NCBI GenBank assembly: GCA_964627045.1
Contig: CAZVIK010000012.1
Location: 1 to 37,985 of the forward strand
Reading direction: 5' to 3'
Length of the DNA stretch: 37,985 bases
Origin: CAZVIK01 sp964627045
GTDB lineage: Bacteria; Acidobacteriota; Terriglobia; Bryobacterales; Bryobacteraceae
Position 1 is the stretch's first letter; every line of letters starts with the position of its first letter. The position numbers and the translations under genes were made by a program. The notes below the pieces were generated by a model. It had not been told where the DNA came from and searched no databases. It worked only from the letters and a program-made list of their open reading frames with translations. Positions 7,094 to 14,904 of this stretch are shown here, one piece after another.

Positions 7094-7735
7094 ATGCGAT
7101 TCGACTCGGGATTCCGTCTGTTTGCTTTGGCATGCATGTTGTTCGCTGTGGCGGCGAGCGCGCAGGGCGCGCTGATCGTTTTCGATCAGGCGTCGTTCCT
7201 GGCGCAGATCGATGCGGGATACTACCTGGAGAACTACGAGGCCTACACCGGGGGCCCGCAGGGCGCGACGATGGACTTCTCCCAAGGGGGATTCAGCTAT
7301 TCGGCGAATGCCCCGCAGGATCTTTGGATCAACACGGCGATCGGCAACGCGCTGTCTACGAACAACGCGGCTGACGCCATCAGCTTTTCGTTCACGAGCG
7401 GAAATGTGACCGCCGTCGGCGGCTATTTTTTCCCGACCAACTTGTCGGAGCAATGGATAAACGGCAGCATCGTCCTGAACCTGAGCGACGGGACGAACTA
7501 CACCCTGGTGGACCCCGGAACGCAGGGGTTTGTGGGCTTCATCACCAGCGGCGGCGTGTTGATCACTTCCTTGACGGTCGATGCACCGAATATAGCGGCC
7601 AACGCGTGGCCCACGGTGGACGACTTCATCGTCGGAGCGGCGGCGGGCGGCGAGGTCCCCGAGCCGTCGACGTTTGTGCTGCTCGCTTTGGGCGCGGGCG
7701 CGTTGCTTTTGGGGCGCAGACTGCGGCGCAACTAA
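7094..7735 (+). CDS. PEP-CTERM sorting-domain protein
   Basis: This is a 213-residue exported protein. The start at ATG 7094 precedes a signal peptide (FRLFALACMLFAVAASAQG). The mature part is a beta-rich domain (for example GNVTAVGGYFFPTN and NGSIVLNLSDGTNYTLVDPG) with no known catalytic motif. It ends with VPEPSTFVLLALGAGALLLG and a basic tail RRLRRN, the tripartite PEP-CTERM signal: PEP motif, transmembrane helix, arginine cluster. Such proteins are processed by exosortase (EpsH/XrtA type) and are tied to extracellular polysaccharide. No exosortase gene lies in this window. A hairpin follows the stop and an operator-like region lies upstream, so the gene is probably a single-gene transcription unit. 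Confidence 0.85.
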   Translation: MRFDSGFRLFALACMLFAVAASAQGALIVFDQASFLAQIDAGYYLENYEAYTGGPQGATMDFSQGGFSYSANAPQDLWINTAIGNALSTNNAADAISFSFTSGNVTAVGGYFFPTNLSEQWINGSIVLNLSDGTNYTLVDPGTQGFVGFITSGGVLITSLTVDAPNIAANAWPTVDDFIVGAAAGGEVPEPSTFVLLALGAGALLLGRRLRRN

Positions 7736-7737
7736 CG

Positions 7738-7769
7738 AAACGGGCGGCGATGTGCCAGCGCCGCCGTTT
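7738..7769 (+). terminator. Probable terminator hairpin after the PEP-CTERM gene
   Basis: AAACGGGCGGCG (7738-7749) pairs with CGCCGCCGTTT (7759-7769) with one bulged G, leaving a 9-base loop. The stem starts 2 bases after the stop and ends in TTTGTG; the T-tract is short. Confidence 0.55.
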
Positions 7770-7872
7770 GTGATCCGGCAAAAAAACACCCGGAGCGCGA
7801 CCCTCGCAGGACGCAGGATTGCTCCCGGCGCCGGACCGTTGCTATAAACGGTGGGATGTACGGACGGCGCCC

Positions 7873-9555
7873 ATGCTGAGCACGCTCGGGTCGGTCCCAC
7901 GCGTCCTTACAGAAAACCCGCTGTTCATCTTCGAGGCGCTGCTGTTGCTGGCCGCGTTTCTTGCACTCGGGGCGCGCGGCCGCCTCCCGGCCATCCCGAA
8001 GGCCTTCGGAAACCTGGCGAGACGGCGGGGTTGGGCGGTCGTGGCCGTCGGCGCGCTGGCGCTGGGCGGCCGGTTGGCGCTGCTGCCGGTTTTGCCGATT
8101 CCCGAACCCTACGGGCACGATCAGTTCAGCTATCTCCTGGCAGCCGACACGTTCGCCTCGGGACGACTGACGAACCCGCCGCACCCGATGCGGATTCACT
8201 TCGAGACGTTGCACGTCAACCAGGAGCCCACCTACATGTCGATGTACCCGCCGGCCCAGGGCATGGCGCTGGCGCTGGCGAAGGTCGTGTTCGGCCACCC
8301 GTGGTGGGGCGTGTGGCTGAGCGCGGGGCTGATGTGCGCGGCGATTTGCTGGATGTTGCAGGGTTGGCTGCCGCCGGCGTGGGCGCTGGCGGGCGGGTTG
8401 ATCGCCGTGATCCGGCTGGGGTGGTTCAGTTACTGGATGAACAGTTACTGGGGCGGCGCGGTGGCGGCGCTGGGAGGCGCGCTGGCATTGGGCGCTGCGT
8501 CGAGGATCGTGCGGCGGGCGCGCGCCGCAGACGCATGGCTGTTTGGCGTGGGCGTCTTCCTGCTGGCCTTCAGCCGCCCTTACGAGGGGCTGCTGGTGGC
8601 GGCGCCGGCGGGCGAGTGGATTCTGCTTCGGGCGGCCAGGTGGCGGGTGATCGCACCGCTGGCCGTGGTGGCGGTGGTGACGGCGGCGGCGATGGGTTAC
8701 TATGACTGGCGGCTGACCGGCGACGCGCTGCGGATGCCGTACCAGGTCAACCGCGAGACCTACGTTCAGGCGCGTTACTTTGTGTGGGAACCGGTCAACC
8801 CGCGCCCGGTATATCACCACAAAGAGATGCAGGACTTCTACGTGGGCTGGCAACTGGATCACTCGCTGAAGGCGAGCACACCCGAGGGGTTCGCCGAGCA
8901 GATGGTGCGGCGGACGGTGTTTTTTTGGGCGTTCTACCTGGGACCTCTGCTGACGGTTCCGTTGCTGGCGTTTCACAGGGTGGCCAGGGACCGCCGGATG
9001 CGGCCGTTGATCCTCATCGGCGGCGTGTTCCTGGTGGGGTTGACAGTGAACCTGTTTTTCGTACAGCATTACGCCGCACCCGCCACGGCGCTGCTGTATG
9101 CGGTGTTGATGCAGGGCCTGCGGCATCTGCGTCAGGCGCGGCCGGCGCTGGCAGGGGCCGTGGCGCTGGTGTGCGTCGTGATGGTGGCGGCACGGCTCGG
9201 CGCCGAGCCGGTGGCGGAACGGGCGATGCCGTCGGTTCTGGCGACCTGGTTCCACAGCCCCGTGGGATTCCACGAACGGGCCGTGGTGCTGCGCGAATTG
9301 GAAGCGCTGCCGGGGCGGCACCTGGTGCTGGTGCGCTACCGTGAGGGGCACAATCCGGACGAGGAATGGGTGTACAACGTCGCCGATATCGACCGATCCA
9401 AAGTGGTGTGGGCCAGGGATATGGGCGAGCGCAACGCGGATCTACTCCACTACTACCGGGATCGGCGGGTGTGGCGACTGGATGGCGATGCCAGGCCGGC
9501 GAGGTTGGAGCCGGACTCCGGACGCTCCCCGGCACCAAGGAATCGGCTTTGGTAG
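7873..9555 (+). CDS. Polytopic membrane protein, GT-C glycosyltransferase-like (paralogue 1)
   Basis: This is about 560 residues with roughly eleven hydrophobic helices and a short soluble C-terminal domain. An acidic/histidine region follows an early helix (PEPYGHDQFSYLLAADTFAS), as in GT-C transferases that use lipid-linked sugars. Further conserved blocks are EPTYMSMYPPAQGMALALAK, SYWMNSYWGGAVAALGGALA, YQVNRETYVQARYFVWE and C-terminal EEWVYNVADIDRSKVVWARD. All of these recur in the gene at 10517-12247. It would act in the cytoplasmic membrane; donor and acceptor are unknown. The start is uncertain: ATG 7873 has no clear ribosome binding site, and the frame is open back to TTG 7819. The GT-C assignment rests on topology and the acidic loop, not on a proven motif. 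Confidence 0.65.
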   Translation: MLSTLGSVPRVLTENPLFIFEALLLLAAFLALGARGRLPAIPKAFGNLARRRGWAVVAVGALALGGRLALLPVLPIPEPYGHDQFSYLLAADTFASGRLTNPPHPMRIHFETLHVNQEPTYMSMYPPAQGMALALAKVVFGHPWWGVWLSAGLMCAAICWMLQGWLPPAWALAGGLIAVIRLGWFSYWMNSYWGGAVAALGGALALGAASRIVRRARAADAWLFGVGVFLLAFSRPYEGLLVAAPAGEWILLRAARWRVIAPLAVVAVVTAAAMGYYDWRLTGDALRMPYQVNRETYVQARYFVWEPVNPRPVYHHKEMQDFYVGWQLDHSLKASTPEGFAEQMVRRTVFFWAFYLGPLLTVPLLAFHRVARDRRMRPLILIGGVFLVGLTVNLFFVQHYAAPATALLYAVLMQGLRHLRQARPALAGAVALVCVVMVAARLGAEPVAERAMPSVLATWFHSPVGFHERAVVLRELEALPGRHLVLVRYREGHNPDEEWVYNVADIDRSKVVWARDMGERNADLLHYYRDRRVWRLDGDARPARLEPDSGRSPAPRNRLW

Positions 9556-9605
9556 AGTGGCAGGGTTAGCGGAACGGACGAGGGTGCGCGCCAGGATGTG
9601 GTGCT

Positions 9606-10400
9606 ATGATTCGTAACGGCAAAAAGCTCGCGGTCTTTCTAGCTTTGTTTATTGGCGTGCCCATCTTGGTGCTTCATCCGGTAACCCGAGCGTTGATCCA
9701 TGGGCTGTTTGTTGACGCGGTCGTCCGAGTGTCTTTGTACGAATCTAAGAGCATTCGGGTGGCGATGGTGCGGAGAGCGGCCGATGAATCGGCCGCTTTT
9801 GTTGTCGAGCAGATGGGCATGGCCGGGGAGTTCGCGAACAAGTTCATGCTAGTAGACAAGTCGCTTTCGCTGGTCGATCCCAAGCTGAAGGGCATGTATT
9901 GCGAGTTTGGCGTCTACCAGGGAAAGACGATTAACTACATTGCATCGAAAACCGGCGCGACCGTGCATGGGTTCGACTCGTTCGAGGGCCTCCCGGAGAA
10001 CTGGCGGCCGGGGTTTGCGGCGGGGTTCTTTGAGGTTGCGGGGCTGCCGGGTGTCCGGCCTAACGTGCGCCTGTACAAAGGGTGGTTCAAGGACTCGCTG
10101 CCGCGCTTCGCGAAGAGCCATCCCGAGCCTTTGGCTTTCGGGCACCTTGACGCGGATTTGTACAGCTCGACAAGAGACGTGTTTGAAGCCCTCGGGGACC
10201 GGATTGTCGCCGGTACGATCCTTCAATTCGACGAGTTTTTCAACTACCCCGGCTGGCAGGGAGGAGAGTTCAGGGCGTTCGACGAGTTCTGCAAGGCCCG
10301 TCAGGCCGAGGTCGAGTACATCGGCTACGTGCCAAACGACGAGCAGGTGGCCGTCAGGATTAAGCGGATCGATCCTCCAGCACCTGTAACGTCCCGGTAA
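9606..10400 (+). CDS. Membrane-anchored TylF/MycF-type class I methyltransferase
   Basis: This is a 264-residue protein. A hydrophobic N-terminal helix (residues 8-23) suggests membrane anchoring. The rest follows the TylF/MycF sugar O-methyltransferase pattern: GMYCEFGVYQGKTINYIA (SAM-binding motif I, about 97-113), VHGFDSFEGLPENWR (120-134), PLAFGHLDADLYSSTRDVFE (175-194, acidic metal or active-site region) and GTILQFDEFFNYPGWQGGE. Members methylate sugar hydroxyls or small acceptors, needing SAM and often Mg2+. It sits between two paralogous membrane proteins, which suggests a shared glycan or lipid-glycan pathway (inference). Its DNA is visibly less GC-rich, and uses more A/T-ending codons, than the flanking genes. 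AGGA (9593-9596) lies before the start. Confidence 0.75.
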   Translation: MIRNGKKLAVFLALFIGVPILVLHPVTRALIHGLFVDAVVRVSLYESKSIRVAMVRRAADESAAFVVEQMGMAGEFANKFMLVDKSLSLVDPKLKGMYCEFGVYQGKTINYIASKTGATVHGFDSFEGLPENWRPGFAAGFFEVAGLPGVRPNVRLYKGWFKDSLPRFAKSHPEPLAFGHLDADLYSSTRDVFEALGDRIVAGTILQFDEFFNYPGWQGGEFRAFDEFCKARQAEVEYIGYVPNDEQVAVRIKRIDPPAPVTSR

Positions 10401-10516
10401 GCGGGCGATGCAATGGGACTAGGGCAACGCAGCAGACTCCACGGCGGCCGCCGCCGGATGCCGCGGGCAGGCCGCCGGACCGATGGAGCGTATCGCGCTC
10501 TGAGGTATCGCGGGAA

Positions 10517-12247
10517 ATGACTCCGAATCCCGGGCCGGTGAACGAGGTGGCGGGCACCGTGCTCGCCCATCTCATTCAGTATTCCTTCTTCTACGCGGAA
10601 GCCGCGGTGGTTGCGGTCGCCTTCCGGATGAGCTGTCGGGCGGACGGCCGGGGGTGGCCGGCGCTGGAGCGGATGGTGGGCGCGCTGGCGCGGAGGCGCG
10701 GGTTGGCGGTGGCGATGGTGGGGATGACCGCGCTCGCCGGGCGGCTGGCGCTGGCGCCGGTGCTGCCCGAAAGGGAACCCTTCATCACCGACGAATCCAG
10801 TTACCTGTTGGCGGCCAAGACCTTCGCGGCCGGGCGCTTGACCAATCCCACTCACCCCATGTGGGCGCACTTCGAGACGATGCACGTAAATCATCAGCCG
10901 ACCTACATGTCGATGTACCCGCCGGCGCAGGGGCTGGTGTTAGCCGCGGGTGAGCGGCTGACGGGGCATCCGATCGCAGGCGTGTGGGTGAGTTCGGCGC
11001 TGATGTGCGCGGCGATTTGCTGGATGTTGCAGGGCTGGATGCCGCCGTTGTGGGCGCTGCTGGGAGGGCTCATCGCGGTCGTGCGGTTCGGGCTGTTCAG
11101 CTACTGGGCCAACAGCTATTGGGGCGGCGCGGTGGCCGCGCTGGGAGGGGCGCTGGTGCTGGGAGCTCTGCCGCGTGTGATGAAACGGCGGCGGGCGCGG
11201 GATTCGGTGTGGCTGGGGCTGGGCGCGGCGCTACTGGCCAACAGCCGTCCCTTTGAGGGCGCCGTGCTCTGTCTCCCGGTAGCGGTGTGGCTGGCGGCGT
11301 GGATCGTCCGCGAAGGGCGGTGGCGAAAGGCGTCGATCTGGCTACGGACGGTTGTGCCGGCGGCGGTGGTGCTTGTGACGGTGGCGGCGGGGATGGCCTA
11401 CTACAACTGGCGGCTGACGGGCGATCCGATGAAGCTGCCCTACCAGGTGAACCGGGAAACCTATCCGGGCGGGCGGTATTTCGTTTGGGAAGCCGAGCGT
11501 CCGCAGGCCAGCTACCGGCACGCGTCGATGCGCGCGTATTACCTGGAGTGGCAGGATTCGCGGGCAGAGGCCGCGATGAAACCGCTGGGGTTCGTGAAGA
11601 ACGGGCTGATGAACTCGGGATTTTTCTGGTTGTTCTACATGGGGCCTTTGTTTACAATCCCGTTCGCGGCCCTTCCATCGCTCCGGCAGGACCGGCGGGT
11701 GCGGTTCCTGTTAGTAGCGGCGGGCGCGTTCTGGGTGGGGGTGGCGTTGGATCTGTGGTTCCTCGCCCACTACGCGGCGCCGGCGATGGCCTTGTTTCTG
11801 GCGATCGTCGTCCAGTGCTTGCGACACATGCGTTGCCGCCGCGGGAGGGACGGGCGGCGGGCCGGCCGATGGGTGTGGGCGATCCCCGCGGTGTGCGTGC
11901 TGATGGCCCTGCTGAGGCTGGCGGCGCAGCCGATGGCCGGCATGCTGGCTCCGGATCATCCGGCGACCTGGTACAACACACAAGCGGGAGACCTGGACCG
12001 GGCCAGGGTCAAGAGACAGTTGCAGCGCGTAGGTGGAACACACCTTGTGTTAGTGCGCTACGCGCCGGGGCACAACTGGTTCGACGAATGGGTGTACAAC
12101 GAGCCAGATATCGACGCATCGCGCGTGGTGTGGGCCCACGACATGGGCGCAGACGCCAACCGCGAGTTGCTCGAATACTTTCGCGGGCGGCGGGTGTGGC
12201 TGATGGAGCCGGACGCCAAGCCGCCGAGACTGTCGGCGCTAGAGTAG
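10517..12247 (+). CDS. Polytopic membrane protein, GT-C glycosyltransferase-like (paralogue 2)
   Basis: A 576-residue paralogue of the protein at 7873-9555, with matching blocks in the same order: PEREPFITDESSYLLAAKTF, QPTYMSMYPPAQGLVLAAGE, SALMCAAICWMLQGWMPP, SYWANSYWGGAVAALGGALV, YQVNRETYPGGRYFVWE, and a C-terminal soluble part with THLVLVRYAPGHNWFDEWVY followed by PDIDASRVVWAHDMG. About eleven membrane helices are expected. The acidic loop after the first conserved helix (TDESSYLL) is compatible with GT-C chemistry but has no proven DxD motif. A GAGG (10502-10505) precedes the ATG. Its 3' end overlaps the convergent protease gene by 9 bases. The identity of the sugar is unknown. Confidence 0.7.
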   Translation: MTPNPGPVNEVAGTVLAHLIQYSFFYAEAAVVAVAFRMSCRADGRGWPALERMVGALARRRGLAVAMVGMTALAGRLALAPVLPEREPFITDESSYLLAAKTFAAGRLTNPTHPMWAHFETMHVNHQPTYMSMYPPAQGLVLAAGERLTGHPIAGVWVSSALMCAAICWMLQGWMPPLWALLGGLIAVVRFGLFSYWANSYWGGAVAALGGALVLGALPRVMKRRRARDSVWLGLGAALLANSRPFEGAVLCLPVAVWLAAWIVREGRWRKASIWLRTVVPAAVVLVTVAAGMAYYNWRLTGDPMKLPYQVNRETYPGGRYFVWEAERPQASYRHASMRAYYLEWQDSRAEAAMKPLGFVKNGLMNSGFFWLFYMGPLFTIPFAALPSLRQDRRVRFLLVAAGAFWVGVALDLWFLAHYAAPAMALFLAIVVQCLRHMRCRRGRDGRRAGRWVWAIPAVCVLMALLRLAAQPMAGMLAPDHPATWYNTQAGDLDRARVKRQLQRVGGTHLVLVRYAPGHNWFDEWVYNEPDIDASRVVWAHDMGADANRELLEYFRGRRVWLMEPDAKPPRLSALE

Positions 12248-13381
12248 CTGCGAGGCCTGGCCGATGCGGACTTGCAGCTTGATCATGCGGCCCGCGCGGT
12301 AGACGGTGAGTTCCAAGGTCTCGCCGGTGCGCTTGCGGGCGACGGCGCGGTCCAGGGCGGCGGCGGTTTCCACGGCGCGTCCGTCGATGGCCATGATGAG
12401 GTCGCCGCCCACCGGGATCTCATAGTTGCCGATGCGCACGCGCTGGCGCGCGCCGCGCAAGCCGGCCTCGGCGCCGAGCGACCCGGGTTGCACGGTGAAA
12501 ACGAGCAAGCCGCCTTCGGCCGGGAGCTCGAGCGCTTCGGCCAGGTTGCCGGAGATGAACATGCCCTTCACGCCGGTCTCGGGGCGCTTGGCCGCCAGGC
12601 GGAAGTCCTCCAGCAGCGTCTTCGCCTTGTTGATGGGAAGCGCGAAGCCGATGCCGACGTTGGCGGCGCCGACGATCATGGTATTGATGCCGATGACGCT
12701 GCCCTGGCTGTCGAGCAAGGGCCCGCCGCTGTTGCCGGGGTTGATAGCGGCGTCGGTCTGCACCATGTCGTCCATCCCGCGGCCTCCGCGCTCGGTGGGA
12801 ACCGAACGGTTCAGCGAGCTGATGATGCCGGTGGTAAGGGTGCCCTCAAGGCCGAAAGGATTGCCGATGGCCAGCACCTTCTGCCCGACTTGCAGGCCGT
12901 CGGAATCGCCCAGGCGCAGGAAGGGGAGCTTCTTTTTCGGCTCGATCTTGAGAAGCGCGAGGTCGTTTTCGGGTTCGGAGAAGAGGATCTTGGCGTCGTA
13001 CTGGGAACGGTCGGCGAGGATGACCTTGATCTGCGCGCCACGGCCTGAGACGACGTGGTGGTTGGTCAGGATGCGGCCGTCGGCGTCGATGAGGAAGCCG
13101 GAGCCGGCGCCCTCGACCGGGACGACGCGAAAGAACCAATCCTCGCGGTAGACGACGGTGCTGATGTTGACGGTGGCCTGGTTGGCCGACTTATACACGT
13201 CGATGTTGTTGACTTCGTCGGTGCTGAGGCCCGCGCCGCGCGCCTTCTCCGGTTCGCTCCACAGGCGGCCGGTATCCTGAACGGTCTGAAAAAAACGGAA
13301 AGGCTTCCAATCGGCGACGGAGGTCAGATAGACGAAGCCCCCAACCAAAAGGCCGGCAAGGAGAACGGATCGAATCCTCAT
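12239..13381 (-). CDS. htrA: HtrA/DegQ-type trypsin-like serine protease with PDZ domain
   Basis: This is a 380-residue envelope protease. One N-terminal membrane helix (residues 4-21) anchors it with the protease domain outside. The catalytic triad is complete: H109 in ILTNHHVV, D140 in EPENDLALLKI and S218 in INPGNSGGPLL. A single PDZ domain (about 270-375) contains VGGDLIMAIDGRAVETAAAL. The one-PDZ, membrane-anchored layout is closer to DegS than to the two-PDZ DegP. Such proteases degrade or sense misfolded envelope proteins. It is the last gene of a minus-strand unit; its first codons overlap the end of coaE by 4 bases, so translation is probably coupled. The link of an HtrA to coaE and folD is not a standard functional pairing. 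Confidence 0.9.
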   Translation of the reverse strand: MRIRSVLLAGLLVGGFVYLTSVADWKPFRFFQTVQDTGRLWSEPEKARGAGLSTDEVNNIDVYKSANQATVNISTVVYREDWFFRVVPVEGAGSGFLIDADGRILTNHHVVSGRGAQIKVILADRSQYDAKILFSEPENDLALLKIEPKKKLPFLRLGDSDGLQVGQKVLAIGNPFGLEGTLTTGIISSLNRSVPTERGGRGMDDMVQTDAAINPGNSGGPLLDSQGSVIGINTMIVGAANVGIGFALPINKAKTLLEDFRLAAKRPETGVKGMFISGNLAEALELPAEGGLLVFTVQPGSLGAEAGLRGARQRVRIGNYEIPVGGDLIMAIDGRAVETAAALDRAVARKRTGETLELTVYRAGRMIKLQVRIGQASQLL

Positions 13382-13980
13382 GCGATGCTCTGTAGCAGAT
13401 TATAAACCCGATCCACCTGAGCCAAGGTCTCGGCCTCCGACCCGGAGGTGTCGATGAGGTAGTGGCCGTAGCGGAGTTTCTCTTCCAGGGGCATCTGGCG
13501 GCGGATGCGGGCGAGCGCCTCTCCTTGGGTGAGGCCGCCGCGGGCCGTGGCGCGCGCAATCTGCTGGGCCTCGGTGCAGACGGTGAGGATGACCTTGTCC
13601 ATGCGGGTGTGGGTGCCGGCCTCGATCATGACCGCGGCCTCCCAGACGACGATGGCGTGGGGACGGCGGGCGGCGATTTCGGTCATGATCTGCTCCTGGC
13701 GCCGCATCACGGCGGGATGAACAATCGCGTTGAGCGCGGCCAGGCGGGCGGGGTCGTCGAAGACCAGGGCGGCCAGGCGCTTTCGGTCGATGGAGCCGTC
13801 GGCGGACAGGATGCCGGGGCCGAATTCGGCGACGATGGGGTCGAAGGCTTCTCCGCCCTTCCGCATGACCTCGCGGCCGACGTCGTCGGCGCGGAGCAGG
13901 ACGCAACCGTGCTTTTCGAGGGCCCGGCCGACGAAGCTCTTGCCGGTGGCAAGGCCGCCGGTGAGCCCGACCTTCAGCAT
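13378..13980 (-). CDS. coaE: Dephospho-CoA kinase
   Basis: This is a 200-residue cytoplasmic enzyme for the last step of coenzyme A synthesis: it phosphorylates the 3'-hydroxyl of dephospho-CoA with ATP. The Walker A loop GGLATGKS (8-15) follows the typical MLKVGLTGG start; RADDVGREVM (about 30-39) is the substrate region (DADxIxR in most members), and HPAVMRRQEQ and the lid-like region with ARATARGGLTQGEALARIR follow as expected. Length is normal for bacterial CoaE. The start overlaps the end of folD by 7 bases and its end overlaps the protease start by 4, so the three genes are tightly coupled. Confidence 0.93.
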   Translation of the reverse strand: MLKVGLTGGLATGKSFVGRALEKHGCVLLRADDVGREVMRKGGEAFDPIVAEFGPGILSADGSIDRKRLAALVFDDPARLAALNAIVHPAVMRRQEQIMTEIAARRPHAIVVWEAAVMIEAGTHTRMDKVILTVCTEAQQIARATARGGLTQGEALARIRRQMPLEEKLRYGHYLIDTSGSEAETLAQVDRVYNLLQSIA

Positions 13981-14897
13981 CCGCCCAGGCTCCGCCCGGC
14001 GGCGTCGATGGTATTGGACATCAGCATGGCGACGGTGAGCAGGCCGACGCCTCCCGGCACAGGCGTGTAGGCGCCGGCGAGGTCGGCGACATCGCCCGGA
14101 TGAACATCGCCGACCAGCAGGCTGCCGCGCTTGTCGAAGGCGGCGAGCTTGGCGGCGTTTCCAGCGAAGATCCGCTCGACCGAGGCGCGGTCGTCGAGGC
14201 GGTTGATGCCGACGTCGATGACGGTGGCGCCAGGCTTGATGTAGTCGCGGGTGAGCATGGCGGCGCGGCCGATGGCGGCTACCAGGATATCGGCCTCGCG
14301 GCAGACGCCGGGCAGGTCCGCGGTCTTGGAGTGGCAGAGGGTGACGGTGGCGTGCTCGTGGAGGAGAAGAAAGGCGACGGGCTTGCCCACCAGGTCGGAG
14401 CGTCCGACGATGACCGCGCGGCGGCCGGCGATGGGGTGGCCGGTGCGCTTGAGGATTTCGATGACGCCGAGCGGGGTGCAGGGGCGTAGGCCGGGACGGT
14501 TGGTGACCAGGTTGCCGACGCTGACCGGGTGCAGCCCGTCCACGTCCTTTTCCGGGGCGATAGCGGTGAGCACCCGTTTAGAGTCGATGTGGCGCGGAAG
14601 GGGCATCTGGACGAGGATGCCGTCGATATCGGAGCGGCGGTTGAGGGACTCGACAACGGCGGCCAGTTCTTCGGTGGTAATGGTAGGCGGCGGGGTGAGG
14701 CCCTCGCTGCGGATGCCGAGTTCTTCGCAGGTCTTGATCTTGTTGCGGACGTAGATATGGGAGGCCGGGTCGTCGCCCACCAGGACGACGGCAAGGCCCG
14801 GGGCGCGATGGGAGGCGGCCAGGCGCTCCACGCGCGCTTTGGACTCGCGCAGGATTTCCTCCCGCAGCCGGGTGCAATCGATCAGGTTGGTGCTCAT
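13974..14897 (-). CDS. folD: Bifunctional methylenetetrahydrofolate dehydrogenase/cyclohydrolase
   Basis: This is a 307-residue cytoplasmic enzyme that interconverts 5,10-methylene-, 5,10-methenyl- and 10-formyl-tetrahydrofolate using NADP. Signature blocks are visible: SHIYVRNKIKTCEELGI with Y49 and K53 as catalytic residues, DGILVQMPLPRHID (substrate region), KDVDGLHPVSVGNL, CTPLGVIEILKR, the Rossmann motif AVIVGRSDLVGKPVA, TLCHSKT, and VIDVGINRL. It is slightly longer than usual because of a C-terminal tail. The gene starts 7 bases after the stop of the permease gene and overlaps coaE by 7 bases. Role is certain; only the association with a permease and a protease is uncommon. Confidence 0.95.
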   Translation of the reverse strand: MSTNLIDCTRLREEILRESKARVERLAASHRAPGLAVVLVGDDPASHIYVRNKIKTCEELGIRSEGLTPPPTITTEELAAVVESLNRRSDIDGILVQMPLPRHIDSKRVLTAIAPEKDVDGLHPVSVGNLVTNRPGLRPCTPLGVIEILKRTGHPIAGRRAVIVGRSDLVGKPVAFLLLHEHATVTLCHSKTADLPGVCREADILVAAIGRAAMLTRDYIKPGATVIDVGINRLDDRASVERIFAGNAAKLAAFDKRGSLLVGDVHPGDVADLAGAYTPVPGGVGLLTVAMLMSNTIDAAGRSLGGC

Positions 14898-14904
14898 CGG
14901 GGCT

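Noticed and set aside
7738..12247. Mobile element explaining the duplicated membrane genes
   Set aside because: There is no transposase, terminal inverted repeat or target-site duplication around either copy; tandem duplication is sufficient.
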